DNA from: Nitrospinota bacterium | GTDB taxonomy: Bacteria; Nitrospinota_A; UBA7883; JACRGQ01 | Assembly (NCBI GenBank): GCA_029881495.1 | Contig: JAOUMJ010000018.1 | Location: 1-56,619, forward strand | Direction: 5' to 3' | DNA: 56,619 nt | In this document: positions 9,647 to 17,963 of the stretch, in pieces | Numbering within the stretch: the stretch's first letter is position 1 | Layout: the number at the start of each line of letters is the position of its first letter | The notes under the pieces: model-generated | The model's database searches: none | What the model saw: the letters and a program-made list of their open reading frames with translations, nothing else | Told to the model about the DNA's origin: nothing | Translations under genes and position numbers: made by a program

Positions 9647-12067
9647 ATGCATTTGTATCGAAAAGCTATTGAGAACTGGTTCGAACAGCTCACAAAACTT
9701 GTTTACAAAAAGAGGTTAACCACTATCTTCCTTATTCTGGCACTCGTAGGGGCAATCGCCTCCAATCTCCCAAACCTGAAAATTGATACCGAAACTGAAG
9801 GGTTCCTCCATGAAAACGACCCGACGCGAAAAGTCTACAACGAATTCCGCGACCAATTCGGCAGAGATGAACTGATAGTACTGGCACTCCACCCAAAAGA
9901 TGTTTTCGACATTACGTTCCTTTCCAAACTGCAAACCCTGCACAAGGAGTTGGAAGACAGCGTCCCGCACCTTGATGACGTAACCAGCCTCATCAACGCA
10001 CGAAACACGCGAGGAGAAGGAGATCAGCTCATCGTGGAGGATCTCCTTGAGAACTTCCCGCAATCGCAAAATGATATAACTGAATTAAGGGAGCGTGTGC
10101 TGTCCAACCCACTCTACAGGAACACCATGATTTCCGAAGATGGAAAATTCACCACTTTGATCATCAAGACAAGCGCTTTTGCCCCCTCAGACAATACTGG
10201 GGACATGCTTGGAGGCTTTGAAGATACCAAGACGCCCGAAATCGGAACAGCGCCTAAAAGAAAATTCCTCTCGGCGGAAGACAACAGGGAAACCGTAAAC
10301 AAGGTGAAGGAAATTATCGCAAAATACAAAAGTCCTGACTTCCCGATACTGATTGCCGGGTCACCCGTCATGACGAATGACCTGAAGGCCGCAATGATGA
10401 AGGATATGCAGAAATTCATGAAACTGCTTGTCGTTATCATCGCTATTTCTCTTTACGCTCTTTTCCGCCGGAAAACCGGCGTTCTAATACCTCTTATCAT
10501 CGTGATCCTTTCGCTCCTTTCAACACTTGGCTTGATGGCACTCTTTGGAGCCGCTATCAAACTGCCTACCCAGATACTTCCATCTTTCCTCCTCGCGGTC
10601 GGCGTGGGCGCGTCTGTCCATGTGCTCGCCCTCTTTTTCAAGGAATTCGATCACGGAAAAAGCGAAGAAGAGGCCGTTGTATTCGCAATGGGGCACTCCG
10701 GTATTCCAATTTTTATGACATCGCTTACTACTGCCGTTGGCCTTGCCTCGTTCGCCACAGCGGAGGTCGCGCCGATAGCTGATCTCGGTCTGTTTGCCGG
10801 TATCGGCGTTATGTTTTCTCTTCTATACACAATAGTCCTTATCCCGGCCTTGATATCCATTCTTCCCGTAAGCAGAAAGAGCACTGAAAATGAAATAGAG
10901 CGGCACGCGTTTATGGACGGCATTCTCAGAAAAACCGCCGACTTTGCCACCGGAAATGCAAAGGCGATACTTTCTGTCAGCGGAGTGATCATAGTCCTGT
11001 CGTTAATATCCGCATCCGGAATCAGGTTCTCGCATAATCCGATGGCGTGGTTCCCGAAAACATGGGAAATAAGGAAAGCTACTACCGAAATAGATACCAA
11101 TATGAGAGGCACCACATCGCTTGAGGTGATCCTTGATACCGGAAAGGAGAACGGGCTCCATGATGTCGAATTCCTGAACAAACTGCAGAATATGGAAGAC
11201 AGATTCTCAAAACTGGACAGAGGGGAGCTGTTTGTCGGCAAGGTGATCACTCTTGTCGACATGCTTAAGGAGATAAACAAGGCTTTGAACGAAAACAGGA
11301 GTGATTTCTACAAGGTCCCGCAGGATAGGCAGTTAATAGCCCAAGAACTCCTGCTGTTTGAAAACTCCGGCTCGGATGACCTGGAAGATATCGTCGACTC
11401 CCAATTCAGCAAGGTACGTTTTACGATGAAACTTCCCTGGATAGATTCCGTAGCGTATTCCAGGTTCATCAAGGAAGTTGAGGCTGAATTTGAAAATGAA
11501 TTCAAAGGACTCGCGACTGTCGAGGTTACAGGTCTCGCCACTCTGCTGGGGAGAACTCTCGGAGCAGCGGTTACAAGCGCCGGAAAAAGCTACCTGATCG
11601 CTTTCGCGATGATAACCATAATGATGATACTTTTGGTTGGCGATATCCGTATCGGTTTGTACAGCATGATCCCGAATCTCTTTCCAATAGTGGTGGCCCT
11701 TGGGATAATGATCCCGTTTGGCATGCCGCTCGATCTTTTCACAATGCTTATTGGAAGTATCGCCCTAGGACTTGCGGTAGACGACACCGTCCACTTCATG
11801 CACAATTTCCGCAAATACTATCACGAGAAGGAAGATGTATCAGACGCCGTAAGGCGGTCGCTGCACACAGCCGGAAGGGCAATGCTTGTTACCACAATAG
11901 TGCTTTCAACAGGATTTTTCATTTTCATGTTCGCGTCGATGAACAACCTGTTCAACTTCGGCTTTCTAACCGGCCTGACAATTATAATGGCGCTTGTCGC
12001 GGATTTCCTCATCGCGCCGGCATTAATGAAGGTGATAGACAAACCGGGAGCAGGTTATGACAACTAA
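9647..12067 (+). CDS. RND-superfamily exporter (MMPL/HpnN-like)
   Basis: This is an 806-residue inner-membrane protein with the RND two-fold layout: one membrane helix (about 24-42), a large periplasmic loop (about 45-255), five helices (about 258-405), a sixth/seventh boundary near 430-450, a second periplasmic loop (about 455-640) and five more helices. The acidic pair in LGLAVDDTVHFMHNF marks the proton-relay region typical of MMPL/HpnN-type members. The ATG at 9647 follows AGGAG. Members move lipids or hydrophobic compounds across the inner membrane by proton antiport. The downstream LolA-like and barrel proteins suggest an envelope-spanning lipid or hydrophobe export route; this is inferred from context. 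Confidence 0.93.
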   Translation: MHLYRKAIENWFEQLTKLVYKKRLTTIFLILALVGAIASNLPNLKIDTETEGFLHENDPTRKVYNEFRDQFGRDELIVLALHPKDVFDITFLSKLQTLHKELEDSVPHLDDVTSLINARNTRGEGDQLIVEDLLENFPQSQNDITELRERVLSNPLYRNTMISEDGKFTTLIIKTSAFAPSDNTGDMLGGFEDTKTPEIGTAPKRKFLSAEDNRETVNKVKEIIAKYKSPDFPILIAGSPVMTNDLKAAMMKDMQKFMKLLVVIIAISLYALFRRKTGVLIPLIIVILSLLSTLGLMALFGAAIKLPTQILPSFLLAVGVGASVHVLALFFKEFDHGKSEEEAVVFAMGHSGIPIFMTSLTTAVGLASFATAEVAPIADLGLFAGIGVMFSLLYTIVLIPALISILPVSRKSTENEIERHAFMDGILRKTADFATGNAKAILSVSGVIIVLSLISASGIRFSHNPMAWFPKTWEIRKATTEIDTNMRGTTSLEVILDTGKENGLHDVEFLNKLQNMEDRFSKLDRGELFVGKVITLVDMLKEINKALNENRSDFYKVPQDRQLIAQELLLFENSGSDDLEDIVDSQFSKVRFTMKLPWIDSVAYSRFIKEVEAEFENEFKGLATVEVTGLATLLGRTLGAAVTSAGKSYLIAFAMITIMMILLVGDIRIGLYSMIPNLFPIVVALGIMIPFGMPLDLFTMLIGSIALGLAVDDTVHFMHNFRKYYHEKEDVSDAVRRSLHTAGRAMLVTTIVLSTGFFIFMFASMNNLFNFGFLTGLTIIMALVADFLIAPALMKVIDKPGAGYDN

Positions 12068-12098
12068 ACCATACGAATATTCAAAAGGAGAATCCGTA

Positions 12099-12926
12099 AT
12101 GAAAAAAGCAATCTCTTTACAAAGGTTCCAAACACCTCTTTATTTAGCGGCGTTTTTTGCTCTACCCATGTTGCTAGGATATCCTGCCGCTTCCCACGCG
12201 GAGACCGCCGCGGAGATCATGCAGAAGGTGGAGGATCGCGACGAAGGGGACAACAGCATCGCCGAAATGGAGATGGTACTTATAGACAAAAGGGGGAATG
12301 AGAGGATTCGCAAAATCAAGAGCTTTACCAAGTTTAAGGGGAAAGACAGACAGCGGATCATGTTTTTTCTGCATCCTGCCGATGTCAAGGGAACAGGCTT
12401 CCTTACCTACGACTATGACGACCAAAAAGTCGATGACGACCAGTGGCTCTACCTTCCCGCGCTTCGCAAATCGAAACGTATCGCATCCAGCGACAAAGAT
12501 GGTTCCTTCATGGGCTCCGACCTCACATACGCAGATATGACTTCGCGAAACCTCGGTGATTACGAATTCAAACTCATCAAGGAAGATGCCGTGGAGGGGA
12601 AACCGGTATGGATAATCGAATCCAATCCGAATGAAAGAGCAATCGAAGAAACCGGGTATACGAAGTCGATACTTTTCGTAAGGAAAGACAACTATGTCGT
12701 TATCCGGGGCAAACATTGGGTCAAAGACGGCAACAAGGAAAAATACCTGGATGTTAAAAAACTTGAGCAGATAGATGGGATCTGGGTGACAACGGAAATT
12801 CACGTTACGACAAAAAAAGGAAAAAATACGCTTCACAAAACCGTACTCAATTTCAGCAACGTGAAATATAACCAGAATTTCCCCGAAGACATCTTCACTA
12901 TTAGAAATCTTGAAAAGGGACTTTGA
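12099..12926 (+). CDS. LolA-like outer-membrane lipoprotein-sorting protein
   Basis: The protein has 275 residues from the ATG at 12099, which follows AAAGGAG at 12084-12090; a longer in-frame ATG at 12057 lacks a ribosome site. It has a signal peptide with a hydrophobic core (LYLAAFFALPMLLGYPAA) and probable cleavage after SHA at about residue 36. The mature part is of the LolA/LppX-like fold type found next to MMPL transporters (DUF4292/PF17131-like), with the conserved block FLTYDYDDQKVDDDQWLYLP and the later KRIASSDKDGSFMGSDLTY. These are periplasmic carriers for lipid-type ligands. It is coupled to the RND transporter gene upstream and four bases from the barrel gene. Confidence 0.9.
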   Translation: MKKAISLQRFQTPLYLAAFFALPMLLGYPAASHAETAAEIMQKVEDRDEGDNSIAEMEMVLIDKRGNERIRKIKSFTKFKGKDRQRIMFFLHPADVKGTGFLTYDYDDQKVDDDQWLYLPALRKSKRIASSDKDGSFMGSDLTYADMTSRNLGDYEFKLIKEDAVEGKPVWIIESNPNERAIEETGYTKSILFVRKDNYVVIRGKHWVKDGNKEKYLDVKKLEQIDGIWVTTEIHVTTKKGKNTLHKTVLNFSNVKYNQNFPEDIFTIRNLEKGL

Positions 12927-12930
12927 TAAT

Positions 12931-14319
12931 ATGACATTCAGCAAAATTTTTGCATTTGCATTAACAGCGGCAATCTTCAGCACGACATTCTTTATCAACA
13001 CCGCGTTTGCGGAAGAAACGGAAACCGCTGGTAATGAAGACCTTCTTGGAGGTTTTGATGACGACACTTTTGACGGCACCGAAAATGTTTCCGGCGATTC
13101 AAAACCGAAAAAAAAGCTGGAGTGGCTCGATATCACCGGTCAACTGCTTCTCAGCTCTTCCTATAACTATTCCCACAAGGAACCTTCGACAGGGAAGACC
13201 GATTTTCGAGGTCTCAGCAGAATGCGTGCGGCGCTATTATTGGAATTTACTACCATCCTCCCGAACGAATGGAAGGGATTCGTGAGCGGAAGCGGTTTTT
13301 ACGACTACGCATACCAGATCAATGGCCGAGATGAATATACACAGGATGTTCTTGACCTTCACGAAAGGGAGAGCGAACTGCGGGAGGCGTTCATCGAAGG
13401 TTCGATCTTGAAGAGCGTCGATCTCAAACTCGGCAGACAGATCGTCGTGTGGGGGAAATCCGACAATATCAGGATTACCGATATACTCAACCCTCTCGAC
13501 AACCGTGAACCCGGTATGATAGATATCGAAGACTTGAGGCTTCCAGTGAACATGGCCCGCGCCAACATATATTTCGGGAGTTGGAACCTGGAGGCAATTT
13601 CAATACTTGAAAAAAGGTTTAACAAGAACCCCGCGTACGGAAGCGATTTTTACTACGCTCCTCAGAAGATGCCGGATGATGTCATCCCGTCCGAACCGGA
13701 ATACGCACTCGCCCTGAAAGGAGTTTTCTCCGGCTATGATGTCTCGTTTTTCGCGGCAAAGATCTATGACGATATGCCGCACGCGGAAGGGAGTTTCCCA
13801 AAAATAACCATTGAACACAGCTACCTCACAATGTTCGGGTTCGGTTTCAACCTGGCATCGGGAAACTTCCTGTACAAATCGGAAGCTGCATATTTCGACG
13901 GACTGGAATATCTCAATGCAAAGGGTGAGACAAAATCCCGCGCGGACATACTCCTGGGCGTAGAGTATCAGGGTTTCACCGACCAGGTTCTCTCATTCGA
14001 AATAGTAAACAAACATATTTTCGATTTCGTTGACAGCATGAAGAACATGCCAGACTACGCGCAGGAAGATAGCGCGCAAACCGCATTCAGGTATTCCGGA
14101 AACTTCCTGCATCAGCGGCTTCACATCCTTCTGCTTGTTGCCGGATTCGGCTCGCAAAGCGACGAGGGGGGATTCCAGCGATTCTCTGCCGGATACGACA
14201 TCGCGGACGCACTGCTGATAACCGCCGGGGTCATCAATTACGATTCAGGCAAACAGGGATTTCTGCAGAATATCGGAAATAACGACAGGTCATTCCTTGA
14301 ATTGAAGTGGAGTTTTTAA
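12931..14319 (+). CDS. Outer-membrane beta-barrel protein, DUF1302-like
   Basis: The protein has 462 residues from the ATG at 12931, behind AAAGGGA at 12914-12920. The signal peptide ends at AFA about residue 27. A short acidic, disordered segment with LLGGFDDDTFDG (38-49) precedes a long run of amphipathic beta strands ending in FLELKWSF, a terminal aromatic signature of outer-membrane barrels. The block VDLKLGRQIVVWGKSDNIRI is the kind seen in DUF1302 and alginate-export-like barrels that occur downstream of MMPL/LolA-like genes. It is probably the outer-membrane part of the exporter encoded here. The substrate is unknown. Confidence 0.85.
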   Translation: MTFSKIFAFALTAAIFSTTFFINTAFAEETETAGNEDLLGGFDDDTFDGTENVSGDSKPKKKLEWLDITGQLLLSSSYNYSHKEPSTGKTDFRGLSRMRAALLLEFTTILPNEWKGFVSGSGFYDYAYQINGRDEYTQDVLDLHERESELREAFIEGSILKSVDLKLGRQIVVWGKSDNIRITDILNPLDNREPGMIDIEDLRLPVNMARANIYFGSWNLEAISILEKRFNKNPAYGSDFYYAPQKMPDDVIPSEPEYALALKGVFSGYDVSFFAAKIYDDMPHAEGSFPKITIEHSYLTMFGFGFNLASGNFLYKSEAAYFDGLEYLNAKGETKSRADILLGVEYQGFTDQVLSFEIVNKHIFDFVDSMKNMPDYAQEDSAQTAFRYSGNFLHQRLHILLLVAGFGSQSDEGGFQRFSAGYDIADALLITAGVINYDSGKQGFLQNIGNNDRSFLELKWSF

Positions 14320-14334
14320 AACATACCTGCGCCA

Positions 14335-14366
14335 GGCCGTTTTCCTGAAACGGCCAAAACAGTTTT
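14335..14366. terminator. Hairpin between convergent genes
   Basis: GGCCGTTT (14335-14342) pairs with AAACGGCC (14348-14355) around a five-base loop, and a T-run follows at 14362-14366. It lies exactly between the convergent stops of the barrel gene and argZ and could end both transcripts; the T-tract favours the plus strand, although the tract is 6 bases away from the stem. Confidence 0.5.
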
Positions 14367-16457
14367 TCAGTTGCTGAATATTTTCAGCTCCTTTACCAAT
14401 TGCGAAAGGAACAGACCGACATCGGTGACAATGCCGACAGACTCAAGGCTCCCCCTGTCGGTCAACTTGGTAACGACGGCAGGATTGATGTCGACGCAAA
14501 CCAGTCTTACGTTGGCAGGTGTCATATTCCCGGTCCCTATCGCGTGAAGCATGCTTGAGAGCATCAGGATCATATCGGCCCCCTTGATGAGCCTTGAATA
14601 TTCAGCCTGCGCCTTTGTCAGATCCATTTCTGTATCAGGTAGCGGACCGTCATCGCGAATGCTTCCGGCGAGACAGAATGGGATATTGTTCTTCACAAGT
14701 TCATAGAACAGGCCGGACTTCAGCTCTCCGTTTTCCACAGCCTTGGCGATAGAACCGGCCCTCCTTATCCTGTTTATCGCGACGAGGTGGTTTCTGTGCC
14801 CCCCCTCAACGGAGCGCCCGGTTCTCAGGTCTATCCCAAGGCTGGTGCCGAGCATCGCCAACTCAATATCGTGCGCCGCCGTGCCGTTCCCCCCGAGCAA
14901 GGCGCTTATATAGCCGTCGCGAACCATCTGTGCCAAGTGTGCCGAACCGCCTGTATGCACAACCACCGGGCCAGCTACGACGACAAGGCGTCCATTAAGG
15001 TTCTTTATACGGTTCACCTCCCACGCAATCCTTTCAATCGTAAGTTCAGCCCGCCTTTCGCTTGAAATGTTCGCCCCCATGAAACTGAAAGTCTCCTGCC
15101 TGCTGTATTCACTCACAGGGCGCACTATCCTTATCCCTTCGCCGCCGGTAACCACCTTGTCCCCTTTTTCAAGCTCCCGAAACAGTTTGCATCTCGCCGT
15201 TTTCCCGGAAACGGCCACAACCCCGTCCATCCTGAGGTTTTCAACAGACACCCATTCTCCGTCCACTCGAATTTCCGTATGATAGATAGTCGTGCTGTAA
15301 AAATTTTCTGGCGCGACGCCATTTTTTCCCACTGCCGCCAGCAAGGCATCAGCTGATTCACCCTGCGGGGGAGTGGCCCCAAGCGGTATGATCTTGCGAA
15401 TGATCTTATCGAGCGCCTGTTCGCTAGGCGCGCTTACCTCTATCTCCGCCGTGGAGAGCTCGTTCCTTTTTCGGCCAAGACGCATCTCGTGCAGTTGGAA
15501 TGCGCCGCCGCCATAGATGATAGAATCGCAGACCCTGCTCATGAGGTGTGAATCTATCAACTGTCCTTCCATTTTTACTTTGCGGGTTGCAACAGTCGAA
15601 TGCGCGGTTCTTTTTACTGATGTTTTTTCGTTAAGCCTGAGAGTAAGGCATTTGGCACTCCCCCCCGCTTTCATGAATTCCGTCAGCGGTGTTTCGATAG
15701 GCTCAAAACCGCACTCGCTCAATCTCTTCCTTAATCCGCTGGAACATCGGTTCATGATCACTTTTTTACCTATGTTTACGGAGTTGGCTGAAAAATCAAC
15801 CGCTTCATCCATTCCCAACTCAATTCTTTTATCCGGCGGAACCCTCTCTTCCACTATCCTGTTTGAATTGGCGTCCAATGCGCCGGGATAGTACATCAAG
15901 TACCCATCTTCCATCGGCATGAAACAGGTATCAAGGTGATAAAATCTCGGGTCTGTCAATCTAAGGCTCAACACCTCTATGTTGAAGATCTTCGCCAGAT
16001 ACGGATGCGTTTCCAAAGATGTCCTATCGCCGTATGCTACCCATAGCCATCTGCCGCTCCCGTCCAGTAGCGCGTCACCGGCCCCTTCAAAAAGGAGGTT
16101 CGGCGGTATGAGATGAACACTTACCCCTCTCTCCTTAAACCATTTTTTAAACTGCGGTTCCTCCGGCTCTCTCTCCCTCTTGGCAAAGTGTGTCAGCACA
16201 AACTCATTTTCAATCAGAATTCCCGCGTTCGCAGTGAAAACCATATCAGGCAGTCCCGGCTGAGGCTCTATCAACTCCACCTCCGCAACGGATTTTAAAG
16301 CCTCGTACAATCTCTCCCACTGCATGGCCGCAACTTCCCTATCCGTGCGACCCACGTTCCCCTTCATCCACGGATTTATGACGTAATCGACTCCGAAATA
16401 CTCCGGCCTGCACATCAGGAATCTCACGCTTTGCGTTTCTGCTCCAGGATTTTTCAA
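14367..16457 (-). CDS. argZ: Arginine dihydrolase fused to LOR/SDH ornithine cyclodeaminase domain (ArgZ/AgrE type)
   Basis: The protein has 696 residues if started at the TTG at 16457, which has GGAGG five bases ahead; the frame stays open to an ATG at 16517 without a ribosome site. The N-terminal amidinotransferase-fold domain (about 1-300) closely resembles cyanobacterial ArgZ/AgrE, which turns arginine into ornithine, CO2 and two ammonia. Matching residues are Asn77 in FTANAG, FEGAGD (123-128), His174 and Asp176 in YHLDTCF, and the nucleophile Cys270 in GGSAKCLTLRL. The C-terminal LOR/SDH domain (about 310-690; SSERRAELTIERIAWE, VVAGPVVVHTGG, MLSSMLHAIGTGNMTP) makes proline from ornithine in AgrE. 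It is expected to be cytoplasmic, in arginine catabolism and nitrogen release. Confidence 0.92.
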   Translation of the reverse strand: MKNPGAETQSVRFLMCRPEYFGVDYVINPWMKGNVGRTDREVAAMQWERLYEALKSVAEVELIEPQPGLPDMVFTANAGILIENEFVLTHFAKREREPEEPQFKKWFKERGVSVHLIPPNLLFEGAGDALLDGSGRWLWVAYGDRTSLETHPYLAKIFNIEVLSLRLTDPRFYHLDTCFMPMEDGYLMYYPGALDANSNRIVEERVPPDKRIELGMDEAVDFSANSVNIGKKVIMNRCSSGLRKRLSECGFEPIETPLTEFMKAGGSAKCLTLRLNEKTSVKRTAHSTVATRKVKMEGQLIDSHLMSRVCDSIIYGGGAFQLHEMRLGRKRNELSTAEIEVSAPSEQALDKIIRKIIPLGATPPQGESADALLAAVGKNGVAPENFYSTTIYHTEIRVDGEWVSVENLRMDGVVAVSGKTARCKLFRELEKGDKVVTGGEGIRIVRPVSEYSRQETFSFMGANISSERRAELTIERIAWEVNRIKNLNGRLVVVAGPVVVHTGGSAHLAQMVRDGYISALLGGNGTAAHDIELAMLGTSLGIDLRTGRSVEGGHRNHLVAINRIRRAGSIAKAVENGELKSGLFYELVKNNIPFCLAGSIRDDGPLPDTEMDLTKAQAEYSRLIKGADMILMLSSMLHAIGTGNMTPANVRLVCVDINPAVVTKLTDRGSLESVGIVTDVGLFLSQLVKELKIFSN

Positions 16458-16709
16458 CAAAACCTCCAAAAAAAGAGTTTTCGACTTGCGATGAATTAGA
16501 TGACTGACTTCACACAAATATTATACGACATACCTGAAAAAGCGAAGGAAATGAATGTACCGCGGTACAAATCGAGGATAACACTTCTCAACAAAATATC
16601 GCCGATTGGTGTTAAACTTCTATTTAGGGAAACCGTCGAACAATGTGGGCTTGATTATTTCAAATCGGCGGACAGTCCAGACAAACTCTTTACTGGGACA
16701 GTTGAAATT

Positions 16710-17471
16710 ATGAAAGCAAATACTTTTATTATGGCCCTGCTTCTATTGTTGCCAATATACGCCTTCGCGAAGGACTCCGGTTCTCCATCGGTTTTCAGGC
16801 ATTACATGGTTGAAATATTTCAAAATTATCGAAACGTTTATCTTAGCGTACAGGAAAAAAAGTACGATGTTACCGACATTCATTTAAAACAGATGCAGGA
16901 GTATATCGCAAGAGCGCCGGGCATGACTCCCGATCTTCGAAAGGACGGGAAAAAGCTGGATAAAAAACTGTTTATGCAGCGGCTGAGCAGGCTTGAAAAA
17001 ACCGTCGCGGATATGAGGACCGCGCTGGCAAGCTATGATTTCAAGGCTGTTGACAGAATGCCGATGGAGATTTTCAATATCTGCGTTTTATGCCACGCAG
17101 ACATGAAAATGGAACAGCTTTTCCGAATACCGAAACATGCCACCCTTTTCGGAGAGTACATGCATGAGATATCAAAAATAATCGATACCGCCGAACTGTT
17201 TGTTGAAAATGGCGAACATAGCGAAGCGTATGATTACCTCTTGATCTCCAATTTTTACCTCGAGCTTCTTGAAAAAGTATTTCCGGCTGAGGGGAAATCA
17301 GGAATAATCATGGATAAAACCTCCTTTAATTCCCGCATCATGGAGGTCAAGAATTTCAATACCTCGCTTCAAGTAGACATAAAGGCAAACAAGCCTGTTG
17401 ATATCTCCAAGCTTAAAGATAAATTCAACAATTTATGCGTAGCCTGCCATGAACCTGATCGAATATTGTAG
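16710..17471 (+). CDS. Secreted protein with two CxxCH haem motifs (cytochrome c'-like repeats)
   Basis: The protein has 253 residues from the ATG at 16710, which opens a clear signal peptide (TFIMALLLLLPIYAFA, cleavage near residue 20). An in-frame ATG at 16500 would place the signal peptide inside the protein and is rejected. Two haem-attachment motifs are present, CVLCH (125-129) and CVACH (243-247), each at the end of a mostly helical stretch of about 100 residues, so the protein looks like two cytochrome c'/c-556-type four-helix units in tandem. It should be a periplasmic electron carrier or haem sensor. It is divergent from argZ. Its redox partner is unknown; fewer conserved residues beyond the motifs make the subfamily uncertain. 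Confidence 0.75.
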   Translation: MKANTFIMALLLLLPIYAFAKDSGSPSVFRHYMVEIFQNYRNVYLSVQEKKYDVTDIHLKQMQEYIARAPGMTPDLRKDGKKLDKKLFMQRLSRLEKTVADMRTALASYDFKAVDRMPMEIFNICVLCHADMKMEQLFRIPKHATLFGEYMHEISKIIDTAELFVENGEHSEAYDYLLISNFYLELLEKVFPAEGKSGIIMDKTSFNSRIMEVKNFNTSLQVDIKANKPVDISKLKDKFNNLCVACHEPDRIL

Positions 17472-17963
17472 CTAGAATTCCGCATTTTCAGGTCTATTTG
17501 TACTATTAGATAATGGTCTGCATCATGGAGGCTTTATCCCAAGCAGTCTACTTTAAAAGTGCCCACCTCTGCCGCATTGGCACATTCTCAAACTGGAAAC
17601 AGGAGTGCCAAATCTTCAAATCTCCCAAGTGGCGTAAAATATTAATATTTCTGTTATTTTGGTATATTATGGGGAGGTAGAGGTGGAGAACTTTTCGTTG
17701 CTGGCAACCCGAATTGGGGACCGAAAATGAAATATTCACCCCCTATTTCTACATTTACAATTGCCGACGGAAGATCACTTAACCAGAGGAATCTTCCTTG
17801 GCATGAATAACTGATTGAGGAGTTTTGAAGCAGACAAGGGTATCATAATAAAATCCGGCAGACATCATCTTGCATGGCAATTGATTTATTAACCGTTGTC
17901 GCTACAAACGGCAAATTACCTTGATTACGCACTATATTAAAATGTGCTTTGTAGGAACTGAAT
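17472..17963. other. 492-base intergenic region, no confident gene
   Basis: No credible coding region with a ribosome site is seen. A 63-codon minus-strand opening (17548-17739) has no support. The region holds an inverted repeat TTGGCAC (17577-17583) / GTGCCAA (17605-17611) and another GTGCC at 17559-17563, and is AT-rich near 17640-17680. It may be decayed coding sequence or regulatory DNA for the pseudo-receiver/TPR gene downstream. Confidence 0.4.

Noticed and set aside
12174-13136. 320-codon minus-strand frame
   Set aside because: Antisense to the LolA-like gene and the start of the barrel gene, which have signal peptides and ribosome sites; no domain seen.
16500-16709. N-terminal 70-codon extension of the haem protein
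   Set aside because: It would bury the signal peptide and overlap the argZ start region; ATG 16710 starts exactly at the leader.
17548-17739. 63-codon minus-strand frame in the long gap
   Set aside because: No ribosome site and no family I can name with confidence; kept only as a possible remnant.
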